From: an uncultured Paraglaciecola sp.
GTDB taxonomy: Bacteria; Pseudomonadota; Gammaproteobacteria; Enterobacterales; Alteromonadaceae
DNA length: 64,000 nt
Direction of reading: 5' to 3'
Assembly: GCF_913020055.1 (NCBI RefSeq)
Contig: NZ_CAJWCF010000001.1
Span: 1 to 64,000 of the forward strand
A program made the translations under genes and the position numbers. The notes beneath the pieces were generated by a model. That model saw only the letters and a program-made list of their open reading frames with translations. It had not been told where the DNA came from and made no database searches. Positions 1-8,526 of this stretch are shown here, piece after piece. How positions within the stretch are numbered: position 1 is the first letter of the stretch; each line of letters starts with the position of its first letter.

Positions 1-86
1 ATTGTTGCTGCCACGTTAAAAAGCTTGCTTCTGGCATGTTCATGACTATGTCTGCCCATACAGTGTGTTTGTATATATAGCATAGT

Positions 87-623
87 TCAGTCCTGAGTTA
101 TCTGCACAGGCATGAAAAACAATGATAATTGTAGTCCATAGAATATTTGTTTATCACTATCCCAAGTGTCCCCATCAATCTGACGGGCTTTGACAAACCC
201 TTCTACCCGCATATTATTTGTGTTGATACCTGCGCCTAAACCAGCGTAGCCATCCACTCTATTATTTTCTAGCGAATCATAAAAATGATCATCATCTTTA
301 GAATCATCTACAATAATTTCAAATGCATCAAAACCCGCCTCAATATAAACAAAAACTTTATCGTAAACGCCTAGTCTTACACCTGTATCTAATGACAAAA
401 ACTCACGCATGATCCCAGTATCATCTAAAACTTCAGCGTAATTAAGTGACGAGATAAACTCTCCTTTGACCAAGCTGTGAGCAGGACCAAATGCAGCAGT
501 TGCTCCAAAACCGCTAATAGAATCTGTTCCATTAAATTCTCGTTTTACGAAAACGTTGAATGGTTGGTTGGCATAACTAAACGAACTGAAGAATATGACA
601 CCTAAGAGAATGATTTTAAACAT
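87..623 (-). CDS. Small outer-membrane beta-barrel-like protein, function unknown
   Basis: The 178-residue product starts with a clear signal peptide (hydrophobic MFKIILLGVIFFSSFSYA, cleavage after SYA). The rest is made of alternating short amphipathic stretches with many Gly and aromatic residues and ends in a strand-like segment (YGLQLSLFFMPVQ). This pattern fits a small outer-membrane beta-barrel or porin-like protein. No catalytic motif is visible. An acidic DDSKDDD segment near residue 110 could be a loop. It stands alone, divergent from the SEC-C gene to its right. The ribosome site is weak. The barrel fold is an inference from residue pattern; it could also be a soluble periplasmic beta protein. 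Confidence 0.6.
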   Translation of the reverse strand: MFKIILLGVIFFSSFSYANQPFNVFVKREFNGTDSISGFGATAAFGPAHSLVKGEFISSLNYAEVLDDTGIMREFLSLDTGVRLGVYDKVFVYIEAGFDAFEIIVDDSKDDDHFYDSLENNRVDGYAGLGAGINTNNMRVEGFVKARQIDGDTWDSDKQIFYGLQLSLFFMPVQITQD

Positions 624-781
624 GGTTGTTTTCTAATGAATTTTACAAGAATGAGAAGTATCCTATCCGGGCTTTCCTTAATCAAATATGAATTAATTTT
701 ATTCAGCGTACAAAATGTTCGCTTTAGGTGTCTGCCCCTTATCCTGCTATGATCTAAGCCTAACTATATTAGGGTAAAAAA

Positions 782-1126
782 ATGCATAAGGTTTTCTTCA
801 AGGGTCGCATTGAAGTGCGAGAAAAGTATCAACGTTTTGGTTATAACACCAACAGACAAGTGAAATTGGGCAGTGCAAATTCGCCTTTAACACTAGTGGT
901 CAATTCAATTCAACGTAAAGAAGAAATTGAACAAATGCTGCTAGAAAATTCACTTGTTGCCAACATCGAAATAAATGAACAAGAACCAGAAAATACGCTT
1001 GAGTTAGACGTTTTTTTAAATAAACCAAAGACACAAACTTCGGCACTGAAGCCTAATCGGAATGCCCCTTGTATTTGTGGCAGTGGGAAAAAAGTCAAAA
1101 AGTGTTGCGGTATCAAAGTGCTATAG
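782..1126 (+). CDS. PBPRA1643-type SWIM/SEC-C metal-binding motif protein
   Basis: The 114-residue protein ends in a textbook SEC-C zinc-binding motif, CICGSGKKVKKCCG, at about residues 96-109, where Cys-x-Cys and Cys-Cys ligate the metal. The N-terminal part (FFKGRIEVREKYQRFGYNT) matches my memory of the PBPRA1643 family found in marine gammaproteobacteria. The family's function is not established; the SEC-C motif of SecA binds zinc and SecB or the ribosome. An AGGG ribosome site precedes the ATG. It appears monocistronic. Family assignment is from recall of the motif arrangement, not from a search. Confidence 0.82.
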   Translation: MHKVFFKGRIEVREKYQRFGYNTNRQVKLGSANSPLTLVVNSIQRKEEIEQMLLENSLVANIEINEQEPENTLELDVFLNKPKTQTSALKPNRNAPCICGSGKKVKKCCGIKVL

Positions 1127-1209
1127 GATAGATATTTAGCCATAGAATGTTAGTGTTACTTAAAATAAGAAGCCAAAAATTGATTGTTCTGGACTTTATA
1201 AGGTAGGAA

Positions 1210-1650
1210 ATGAGCGTATTAAATAAAGGTAAAATGTCTAAGCTTAAAGCCTCTGCATTTTGTATCACCTTGGTACTGGTCCTATTTTATGATTATTTCC
1301 CTAAGCGCACTATAGATTTACACCCCCAGCTAACCGAATATATTGACGAATCGATAGATTCAACTGTGGGTGGGAAGTCTGAATTAACCTGGTTAGATAA
1401 AGAAAACCTGCACTGGGTGTGTGAACTAAAAGCTGGCGCTCCTTATCCCTATTGTGGAATTTCACTCGCATGGTCTAATCAACCATTTAAGCAATTAGAC
1501 TTTTCAAACTATGGAGAGCTACAAGTTGACTTAGAATATAATGGCCAAGCCAAGTACATTAGGATTTTTCTACGTAACTATTATCCTTTGCCAAACCTGC
1601 AGGATGTTATTGGTAAAGCAAAATTTAATAGTATGTCTAAGGCCGTCTAA
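1210..1650 (+). pseudogene. N-terminal half of a membrane diguanylate cyclase, ended by an in-frame TAA
   Basis: The reading frame encodes an N-terminal membrane anchor (ASAFCITLVLVLFYDYF, about residues 14-30) and the first part of a periplasmic beta-sandwich-like sensor domain (SNYGELQVDLEYNGQAKYIRIFLRNYYP). It stops at TAA 1648-1650. The same frame then continues open without a shift through the rest of the sensor domain, a second membrane helix and a GGDEF domain ending at 2487. The two pieces are therefore one gene of about 425 codons with a premature stop. A single C-to-T, G-to-T or A-to-T change in CAA, GAA or AAA would create it. The fragment alone would be a tethered, non-catalytic periplasmic piece. 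Confidence 0.8.
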
Positions 1651-1662
1651 GATTTTAAACAA

Positions 1663-2487
1663 GTGACTAATATCCCATTTGATCAACTAAGAGTGGCTGA
1701 CTGGTGGATAGACGATAATCAAATTCCTCCCGAAGAAACCAAACCTGATTTAGATAAAGTTGTTGCGGTGGGCATAGACATTCCCTATCCAAATACTTTA
1801 GGAAAACACGAGTTTAAATTACATTCATTAAAAGTTGTTGGGGAAGTATTATCAAAAGAATCACTTTACCTAGCCATTATTGTTTTTTGGGCGATTCTCC
1901 TATTGGCAGACATGTTCATAACCCACATAAAAATGCGAGAGAAGTCACACCTTGATGAAAAACAGCTTAAAAAATTAGCTGCAAAAAGTGCTATTTATCA
2001 AGATAAAGCAGAACATGACAAGTTAACTGGCATTCTAAATCGCGAAGGATTAAGCAGAATAGTAGATGAGCTGCACTCAACACAACTTTTGCAGCAGTAC
2101 ACTTTATTAGTTCTCGATCTTGATTTTTTCAAGAAAATTAATGATGCACACGGGCATGCCATTGGCGATCAAGTATTGCAAGAAACGGCTAAAGCGCTAA
2201 TAAGTTGTGTTCGTTCTTACGATATTGTATCTCGTTGGGGAGGAGAAGAGTTTGTTATTCTGTTTAACTGTATGGATACATCCAACATTCTAAAGTTTGC
2301 TGAAAAAGTACGAAAATCAATTGAATCCACCTCTTTTTTGAATGGCAAACTTGGCAAAATCACAGTCAGTGTGGGCGCCACAAGTTTGGCTAGGTCTGAA
2401 TTGTTTGAACAGGCTTTTGTGCGCGCTGATAAGGCCATGTATGAAGCAAAAGAAAAAGGCAGAAATAGGTCAGTGGTTATTTTATAA
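1663..2487 (+). pseudogene. C-terminal half of the split diguanylate cyclase (GGDEF domain)
   Basis: This is the continuation, in the same frame, of the gene starting at 1210. It holds the end of the periplasmic domain, a membrane helix (YLAIIVFWAILLLADMFI, about residues 66-83 of this piece), a coiled stretch and a full GGDEF domain. The active-site motif is RWGGEEF and the product-inhibition I-site RSYD sits five residues before GGEEF, so the enzymatic domain looks intact. Re-initiation at GTG 1663 is possible but has no good ribosome site, and the product would lack its first membrane helix, so correct topology is doubtful. Readthrough of the TAA (context TAA-GAT) is the alternative. Confidence 0.8.
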
Positions 2488-2760
2488 CTAAATCATCATT
2501 CACTTTTAGTCTAACAAGACGATTGTAATTAGCTAAAATATGCTGGCTTATGTTTAATACCGTTCAGCGTAAAAAATCACCCACTCACACAACAACCAAA
2601 ACACGAAGCTTAATTGGTGGATTACGAGTACTAGACCAACAACTAGAACCGATTAATGCTCAGGTATTAATATCTCTATACTAACTTACAGTGTAATGTA
2701 CATAACAAGTTATGCGCTAAAACAGAGGAACATAATATTCCTAATATATTAGTAGTTTTC

Positions 2761-3975
2761 ATGCTGGTGTTTGTATCGTTACCAGCACTTGCTAAGCAAG
2801 AACTCAAGATTGCAACATCAATAACAACTAGTTCTCAGCGCGCTGCGTTTTACAATTTAGTTCGAGCGTTTGAAAACGACCACCCTGATTCTAAAATCAC
2901 CATTACCTCCTATACAAGCGAAATATACAAAGCAAAATTTCCACAAATGTTAATAGCAAATCAATTCGATATTTTGTATTGGCATGCAGGTGAGCGCCTA
3001 TTTGAATATATTGAACAGAACAAAGTTTCACCAATAAACGATATTTTATCTGCAAAAAAAATGGCTAGCATCTTTGATAAGGTAATTATTGATTCCATTT
3101 CTTTTGAACAACGCGCTTATGCATTACCAATATCTTATTACCAACTAGGCTTCTACTACTACAAACCTCTGTTTTCCAAACTCGGCCTAACAGAACCGAA
3201 TACCTGGGACGAATTCATATTGGTTTGTGAAACTCTAAAACAGAATAACGTAACACCTATTTTTATAGGTACTCAAAGTAATTGGCCTGCCACTGCATGG
3301 TTTGACTATTTAAATCTGCGTCTAAATGGAATCGAATTTCATAGGAGCCTAGTTCAGGGTAAAGCCTCTTATTTGGATAAAAGGATCTACGACGTATTAG
3401 ACAAACTTAAAGATCTGAGTAAAGAAGAATACTTTATTCAAGATCATCAGGATCTGGATTGGAAACAAGGTCTACCGTTATTATTTAGAGGTCTTACAGG
3501 TATGTCTATGTTGGGCAATTATGCTATTCAAAATATGCCTGTAAAAATAAAAGACCGTATTGGATTTTTTAAATTTCCGATGTTTAATGACCAAACCACT
3601 TATTATGAAGAGGCACCCTTGGATGTATTAATTCTGCCAATCACATCTAAACATTCAAAATTGGCAAAATCATTCATTCGATATGTAGCTAAAAGTGCTA
3701 TACAAGAAAAATTCAACACTCGATTGGGCACATTATCTCCTCACAAAGGTGCACAACAAAACAACTCCAGTTTAGTTCAGGAGGCCTACAACACAATTGC
3801 CAATGCAAAAGGTACGACCCAGTTTTTCGACCGCGATAGTAAACAAGATTATGCAGACCAAATCATGCCACTTATTGATGAATTTATGCTGACGTTAAAC
3901 ATCAATGACAGTCAGAAAGCATTAGAAAAAGTCAGGATTGCTTTATTCTCCTCGCAACCTAGTAACAAATATTAA
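2761..3975 (+). CDS. Periplasmic extracellular solute-binding protein (sugar ABC type), orphan
   Basis: The product (404 residues from this ATG) resembles family-1/8 sugar-binding proteins: KIATSITTSSQRAAFYNLVRAFENDHPDSKITI near the N-terminus is the usual first lobe, followed by FDILYWHAGERLFEYIEQNKVSPIND and YYYKPLFSKLGLTEPNTWDEF. No permease or ATPase gene is nearby, and it follows the split diguanylate cyclase, so a sensory role is likelier than transport (inference). The start is odd. ATG 2761 gives a signal peptide with no n-region. An upstream ATT at 2737, six bases after AGAGGAA, would give the full leader PNILVVFMLVFVSLPALA. Either ATT is used or an ATG there was lost. Confidence 0.78.
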   Translation: MLVFVSLPALAKQELKIATSITTSSQRAAFYNLVRAFENDHPDSKITITSYTSEIYKAKFPQMLIANQFDILYWHAGERLFEYIEQNKVSPINDILSAKKMASIFDKVIIDSISFEQRAYALPISYYQLGFYYYKPLFSKLGLTEPNTWDEFILVCETLKQNNVTPIFIGTQSNWPATAWFDYLNLRLNGIEFHRSLVQGKASYLDKRIYDVLDKLKDLSKEEYFIQDHQDLDWKQGLPLLFRGLTGMSMLGNYAIQNMPVKIKDRIGFFKFPMFNDQTTYYEEAPLDVLILPITSKHSKLAKSFIRYVAKSAIQEKFNTRLGTLSPHKGAQQNNSSLVQEAYNTIANAKGTTQFFDRDSKQDYADQIMPLIDEFMLTLNINDSQKALEKVRIALFSSQPSNKY

Positions 3976-3995
3976 ATAAAATTTAAGGGATACCA

Positions 3996-4433
3996 ATGGA
4001 TAAATTCATGCAAGCTGCAATAGAAGAAGCTCAAATAGGCTTAGCTGAAGGTGGGATTCCTATAGGTTCAGTCATCGTGCATAACAACAACATTATCGGA
4101 CGCGGCCACAATCGTCGAGTACAAAACGGCAGTCCGATTTTACATGGCGAAATGGACGCATTTGAAAACGCTGGTCGTCAATCAGCGCAGACATATCGCG
4201 AGTCAATTATCTACACAACATTATCACCCTGTGCAATGTGTTCTGGGGCAATTATTTTGTATGGAATAGGCCAGGTAGTAATTGGAGAAAATCACACTTT
4301 TATGGGTGAAGAAGCGTTACTTAAATCCAAAAACATTACTATCGAAGTATTACAAAACCAACAGTGTATCGACTTAATGCAGAACTTTATCAGTGCAAGC
4401 CCCCAGCTGTGGAATGAAGATATTGGTGAATAA
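3996..4433 (+). CDS. Yeast-type cytosine deaminase (CDA-fold nucleoside/nucleobase deaminase)
   Basis: The 145-residue protein has the zinc deaminase signature: HGEMDAFENAG (His ligand plus catalytic Glu, residues about 50-60) and TLSPCAMCSGAI (two Cys ligands). It resembles the small fungal cytosine deaminase rather than TadA. HGE is followed by a ...EN.GR stretch, YGI..VVIGEN follows the Cys pair, and the end SPQLWNEDIGE closely matches the fungal C-terminus as I recall it. Expected reaction: cytosine to uracil (and 5-methylcytosine to thymine) in pyrimidine salvage. Ribosome site AAGGGA lies nine bases before ATG. It starts 20 bp after the binding-protein gene and may be co-transcribed. 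TadA is the main alternative, but the HAE motif and tRNA-binding features are absent. Confidence 0.75.
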   Translation: MDKFMQAAIEEAQIGLAEGGIPIGSVIVHNNNIIGRGHNRRVQNGSPILHGEMDAFENAGRQSAQTYRESIIYTTLSPCAMCSGAIILYGIGQVVIGENHTFMGEEALLKSKNITIEVLQNQQCIDLMQNFISASPQLWNEDIGE

Positions 4434-4543
4434 AGGTTAGAAATAACAACCTCAAAGAACAAAATCTTTAACTAAATGTTAAAAATACCATACATACAGT
4501 TTGATTTACTTTACTCTTGCGTTACTAATAAAGAGGGAATGTT

Positions 4544-5014
4544 ATGAATATGTCTTTTAGAGAAAAAAGTATTTGGATTTCATTAATCAGTACTTTAGTA
4601 GTTTTTGGTGATTATTTTTTTAATATAATATCTTTAGTTGGTATGCCTGAAGAACTCGCGAAAACAATAGCGCTAGAACTATCTATCCGTGCGCTCTTTC
4701 TTATCATTTCAATCGAGATAATATTTCAAGGTTTGCTAGCAGTGAGCAATCACAAAGCAGCTAAATTTGGTACCGATGAAAGAGATAAGCTGTTTGAATA
4801 TAGAGGTAACAATATTGGTTATGCTGTATTGGTGATTGGTGTGTTTCTGACATTAGGAAGTATTGTGGTTTTGGAAATAAATCCAAGTTTAATTGAGCAA
4901 TTTAAAGTGATGAAAATTCCTCTTTTCACAGCGCATGTTTTGTTATTCAGTTTTATTTTTTCTGAAGTAATTAGGTTTTCTTCTCAACTGTATTATTACA
5001 GAAGTAGTCACTAA
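4544..5014 (+). CDS. Four-helix membrane protein paired with an XRE regulator
   Basis: The 156-residue protein has four predicted membrane helices (about residues 11-32, 46-68, 86-108 and 126-150) and a charged loop KFGTDERDKLFEYRGNN between helices 2 and 3. This is the layout of small DUF2178-like proteins that commonly sit next to a short XRE-type regulator. The next gene starts one base after its stop, so the two are translationally coupled. Ribosome site AGAGGG precedes ATG. Function is unknown; the pairing suggests the membrane protein and regulator act in one switch or stress module (inference). Confidence 0.6.
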   Translation: MNMSFREKSIWISLISTLVVFGDYFFNIISLVGMPEELAKTIALELSIRALFLIISIEIIFQGLLAVSNHKAAKFGTDERDKLFEYRGNNIGYAVLVIGVFLTLGSIVVLEINPSLIEQFKVMKIPLFTAHVLLFSFIFSEVIRFSSQLYYYRSSH

Positions 5015-5015
5015 C

Positions 5016-5231
5016 TTGGCTACTCTTCCTATTAAAAACAAAATCAGAGAACTTCGTTTTTTTGCTGATGAAATGACTCAACAAGAGCTAGCAGAACTAG
5101 TCGGTGTTACACGGCAAACAATTATGGCCATTGAAAAATGTAAGTACTCACCAACTCTAGAAATTGCCTTCAAAATTGCCGAAGTATTTGGGCAATCTAT
5201 TGATGAAGTGTTTCAATACCATTCAGTTTAA
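5016..5231 (+). CDS. Short XRE-family helix-turn-helix transcriptional regulator
   Basis: The 71-residue protein is almost only an HTH_3 domain: IKNKIRELRFFADEMTQQELAELVGVTRQTIMAIEKCKYSPTL-type sequence, with helices 2 and 3 at QQELAELVGV and RQTIMAIEK, then FKIAEVFGQSIDEVFQ. It matches the YgzD/PlcR-N-like short regulators. The start is a TTG one base after the stop of the membrane-protein gene; no ATG gives a complete domain, so coupled re-initiation is likely. It probably controls its own two-gene operon. A terminator follows. Confidence 0.85.
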   Translation: MATLPIKNKIRELRFFADEMTQQELAELVGVTRQTIMAIEKCKYSPTLEIAFKIAEVFGQSIDEVFQYHSV

Positions 5232-5283
5232 TACTCTAAATTTTCTATGTTTAGAGCGACTATTGGTTTATCAAATTCCAGGC

Positions 5284-5315
5284 AAAAAAATACCGCATGT
5301 CATGCGGTATTTTTT
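5284..5315. terminator. Bidirectional rho-independent terminator
   Basis: A perfect stem TACCGCA / TGCGGTA with a five-base loop is flanked by A7 on the left and T6 on the right. It therefore can end both the XRE operon from the left and the nitrilase gene from the right. Confidence 0.9.
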
Positions 5316-5346
5316 ACACGGCTTAGAAGAAGATGTAATCGCTTAC

Positions 5347-6582
5347 TTACTTGCCAGTCCAGTCTACCTTGTATAAATCACGTCTTCTGTCGAGGTAATT
5401 TCTGACTGAACCTTCATTTCTAAGTTGGGTTAATCGGTCTAAATCCAAGTCAACAATTAATGTCATTTCAGTATTTGGTGTGGTTTCTGACACGATTGCA
5501 TCATGTGGAAAAGCAAAGTCAGAAGGTGAAAAAACAGCCGATTGTCCATACTGAATATCAACATTATCCACCTTAGGAAGATTACCCACACTGCCCGCAA
5601 TAGCCACATAACATTCATTTTCGATTGCCCTAGCCTGCGCGCAAATTCGCACTCTAAGGTAGCCATTTTTAGTGTCTGTCCAGAAAGGAATAAACAACAC
5701 CTGTATTTCTTGTTCTGCTAGAATTCTACCCAATTCTGGGAATTCAACATCATAACAAATCAGAATACCTATCTTGCCAAAATCTGTATCGAAGGCTTGC
5801 AGTTTGTCGCAACCTTGCATGATGCAATCCTTCTTTTCATGAGGAGTTGGGTGCAACTTATATTGGCTGTCAATTTGACCATCTCGATGGCATAGATAAC
5901 TAATGTTATACAACTCGTCATCCTCAACAACCGGCATTGAACCCACTATGACATTAATATTATATGACACAGCCAGTCGAGACATCTCAGTTAATATTTC
6001 TTCGCTATAAATCGCTAAGTTCCAAATAGCATCGATTGAGGTTTCTGCCGGTTTGATCCCCATAAGCGGCGCATTAAAAAACTCTGGAAAAAGTGCCACG
6101 TCACATTTGTAATCAGATAGGGCATCAATGAAATATTCGGCTTGTTGCAATAGTTCAGCGACATCATGAAAATAGCGCATTTGCCATTGTACACAACCAA
6201 TTCGCGCAGTATTTCTGTGTCCACCAAACAGTTTAGGGGATTCAGAATTATAATAAATATTATGCCATTGCAGCAAAGTAGCATAACCTTTCGAGGCTTC
6301 ATCTTCTGGAAGATAAGCCTTAAGTATTTGTTTAACCTCGAATCCATTTGATATTTGAAAGCTTAAGATTGGGTCGTATAAATCTTTAGACTTAACCGCT
6401 TCTATATATTCATAGGGTGTCATAGTATCTGCGTGTTTAGCGTAGTTTGGGATCCGTCCACCAGCCATAATCGATTTTAGGTTAAGATTTTTACACAGCT
6501 CTTTTCTTGCTTCATATAAACGTCGACCCAATCTTAAACCTTGATATTCTGGCGATACAAATACATCTACACCATACAACAC
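5347..6582 (-). pseudogene. C-terminal part of a GNAT-nitrilase fusion: end of GNAT domain plus carbon-nitrogen hydrolase
   Basis: The frame holds the acetyl-CoA-binding end of a GNAT domain (VSPEYQGLRLGRRLYEARKE) and a complete nitrilase-superfamily domain with the Glu-Lys-Cys triad: LFPEFF, YKLHPTPHE and LICYDVEFPE. Bifunctional GNAT/carbon-nitrogen hydrolase proteins of about 510-520 residues are common in gammaproteobacteria; substrate unknown, probably an amide. The N-terminal GNAT part lies in another frame at 6606-6905. The apparent start here (GTG 6582) is inside the GNAT domain, so this is not a natural N-terminus. See the frameshift described in the next entry. Confidence 0.85.
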
Positions 6583-6605
6583 GTCACCCTTGGGATCATG
6601 AGTAC

Positions 6606-6905
6606 CTAGGCATCCCCAGTAATCTCATCGTAGGTATGTTTATCACCAAATTTATCATAATCAACTATGACTGAAATCGCTGCTGCGATGACCTTGCCTT
6701 TGTCCTCAATACAAATCTGTCCCTCAGGAAAAGTATTAAGCTGGGCCTGATAATTTTTTTGCGGCCAAGCTCCACCTACTTGAGCATAAACGACATCCAT
6801 TAGCTCTTTCACATCATCATAATCTTCGAGAGTAAGGTATCTCAACTCAAAAATATGTGTGGGGTCATCAATGCTAGGAGCCGGATTGGTTTCTCTATCT
6901 TGCAT
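6606..6905 (-). pseudogene. N-terminal GNAT part of the frameshifted GNAT-nitrilase gene
   Basis: From ATG 6905 (AGAGAAG ribosome site about six bases upstream) the frame reads MQDRETNPAPSIDDPTHIFE, then the first strands of a GNAT domain (LRYLTLEDYDDVKELMDVVY; AAAISVIVDYDKFG), and stops after YDEITGDA. On the coding strand the junction reads GCCTAGGTACT. Adding back four bases to give GCCTACCTAGGTACT restores the frame as GDAYLGTHDPKGDVLYG, and would recreate a tandem CCTA CCTA. A 4-bp slippage deletion is therefore the simplest cause. A longer GTG start at 6938 is possible but less likely. Confidence 0.8.
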
Positions 6906-7103
6906 AACTACTTCTCTAAAATATTGGTTGTAACGCACTTAATTAAGTGGGATTTGGACTATCTGAACTGGATGTTTACTGTGACATTAAAAACTTGCAA
7001 TAAGATACACCAAAAAACTTAATAATCTAATAAAATGACTAGGGCTTAATTACCTTTTATCGATACCATATACACAATGAGATTAGCCAGTAAGGAGATT
7101 TAA

Positions 7104-8444
7104 GTGGTCAGTCAAGAACAACGAGAAAATGCATTTTTATGGCTCCTTGATACGCTTAAAGAAGGTCAAATAGCAGTACCTATTATTGCCAGAGATTTCA
7201 GCTCTGAGGATTGGGCCTTTGTATTTGAAGGTTTACCTAAAGACCTTCGGTTTGAATTGTGGCAAACACTTGGTGAAGAAAAAAAGTCTCCAATATTAGC
7301 CGCGATGCGCGACGACTCGCGCGAACAACTTATGTCGTTGTTATCCAATCAACATATTGAAGACGTTGCGCTTGCCAGTACCACAGAACACTTAGTTGAA
7401 ATACTTGATGCATTACCCAACCGGGTAGCAAAGGGATTAATTAAAAAACTAAGTGCCCAAGAATCAGGCTTAATCGAAGAAGCACTTAACTACTCTGATG
7501 CACAACTAGGCCGTTATGTTAATCATGATGTATATACGGCCAATAAAAACGTGTCTGTAGGGGCGCTACTCAAAGAGTTGAAAATAGTCGGCCTGCCCGC
7601 CTATACAGATAGTATTTTAGTCGTAGATGATACAGAGCACTATTTAGGTCAAGTCGACATTAACCAATTGTTTACCAGTAACGAAGACACACCTCTGATA
7701 CAAGTTGCAGAATTTTCGGACCATGTTTTAGCTGCAGATTTAGAACTGTTTGAAGCGTCGGAGGCGGTAAAAAGTAGTGGTCGTTCAATGTTACCTGTCA
7801 TCACCAAAGAAGGCCGACTCCTCGGTCGTTTCTCGGTTAAAGACGCCATTGATGTTTACCAAGAGTATTATGAAACTCAGTTATCACATATGGGCCGTGT
7901 TAGCGACGAAGACTTATTTGCACCAGTATTCACCAGTTCAAGGCGTAGAGCAGTTTGGTTGGGTATCAATCTACTTACAGCATTTGCTGCTTCTATTGTC
8001 ATCGGCATCTTCGATGAAGTTGTTGCCCAAGTAGTCGCGTTGGCTGTTCTTATGCCAATTGTAGCAAGTATGGGCGGCATAACCGGTAGTCAAACTCTAA
8101 CGCTAACCATAAGAGGGTTAGCTACCGGGCAATTGGCCACATCCAATCTAAGAGCGCTAGGCAATAAAGAAGTATTAGTGGCGTTTTTTAATGGCTTACT
8201 CTGGGCTTTAGTTGTCTCTGCCGTGACTTCATTGTGGTTTGATAACCCATGGCTGTCAGCCATTATTGCAGCAGCATTAATTATCAACATGCTTATCGCC
8301 GCAATATCAGGAATACTTATTCCTGTAATGCTCGATAAGATGGGCATCGACCCGGCTCTTGCTGGCTCAGTGATATTAACAACAGTAACTGATGTAGTTG
8401 GCTTTTTTGTGTTTTTAGGCTCAGCATCACTATTATTGATTTAA
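7104..8444 (+). CDS. mgtE: Magnesium transporter MgtE
   Basis: The 446-residue protein has the full MgtE layout: an alpha-helical MgtE_N domain (residues about 15-125), two CBS domains (about 130-255) that sense cytosolic magnesium, and a membrane domain of five helices from about residue 280. The conserved pore segment PIVASMGGITGSQTLT and the last-helix Asp in TTVTDVVGF, which binds Mg in the family, are both present. The start is GTG with AAGGAG six bases upstream. It is divergent from the GNAT-nitrilase gene. I saw no convincing magnesium riboswitch in the 165-bp leader. Confidence 0.95.
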   Translation: MVSQEQRENAFLWLLDTLKEGQIAVPIIARDFSSEDWAFVFEGLPKDLRFELWQTLGEEKKSPILAAMRDDSREQLMSLLSNQHIEDVALASTTEHLVEILDALPNRVAKGLIKKLSAQESGLIEEALNYSDAQLGRYVNHDVYTANKNVSVGALLKELKIVGLPAYTDSILVVDDTEHYLGQVDINQLFTSNEDTPLIQVAEFSDHVLAADLELFEASEAVKSSGRSMLPVITKEGRLLGRFSVKDAIDVYQEYYETQLSHMGRVSDEDLFAPVFTSSRRRAVWLGINLLTAFAASIVIGIFDEVVAQVVALAVLMPIVASMGGITGSQTLTLTIRGLATGQLATSNLRALGNKEVLVAFFNGLLWALVVSAVTSLWFDNPWLSAIIAAALIINMLIAAISGILIPVMLDKMGIDPALAGSVILTTVTDVVGFFVFLGSASLLLI

Positions 8445-8526
8445 TAGTGATTAAACTTTCTAGCCAGCACAATTGTTGTTGATTATAATCCGCCGCTCCA
8501 ACCCTTTTGATAGAAAGTAAATAGCT

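Noticed and set aside
2550-2684. 44-codon frame starting ATG 2550
   Set aside because: No ribosome site, unusual Thr/Lys-rich start and no recognisable family; it may be chance in AT-rich DNA.
6939-7103. Possible magnesium riboswitch before mgtE
   Set aside because: No conserved M-box or mgtA-type elements or expression-platform hairpin could be recognised in this 165-bp leader.
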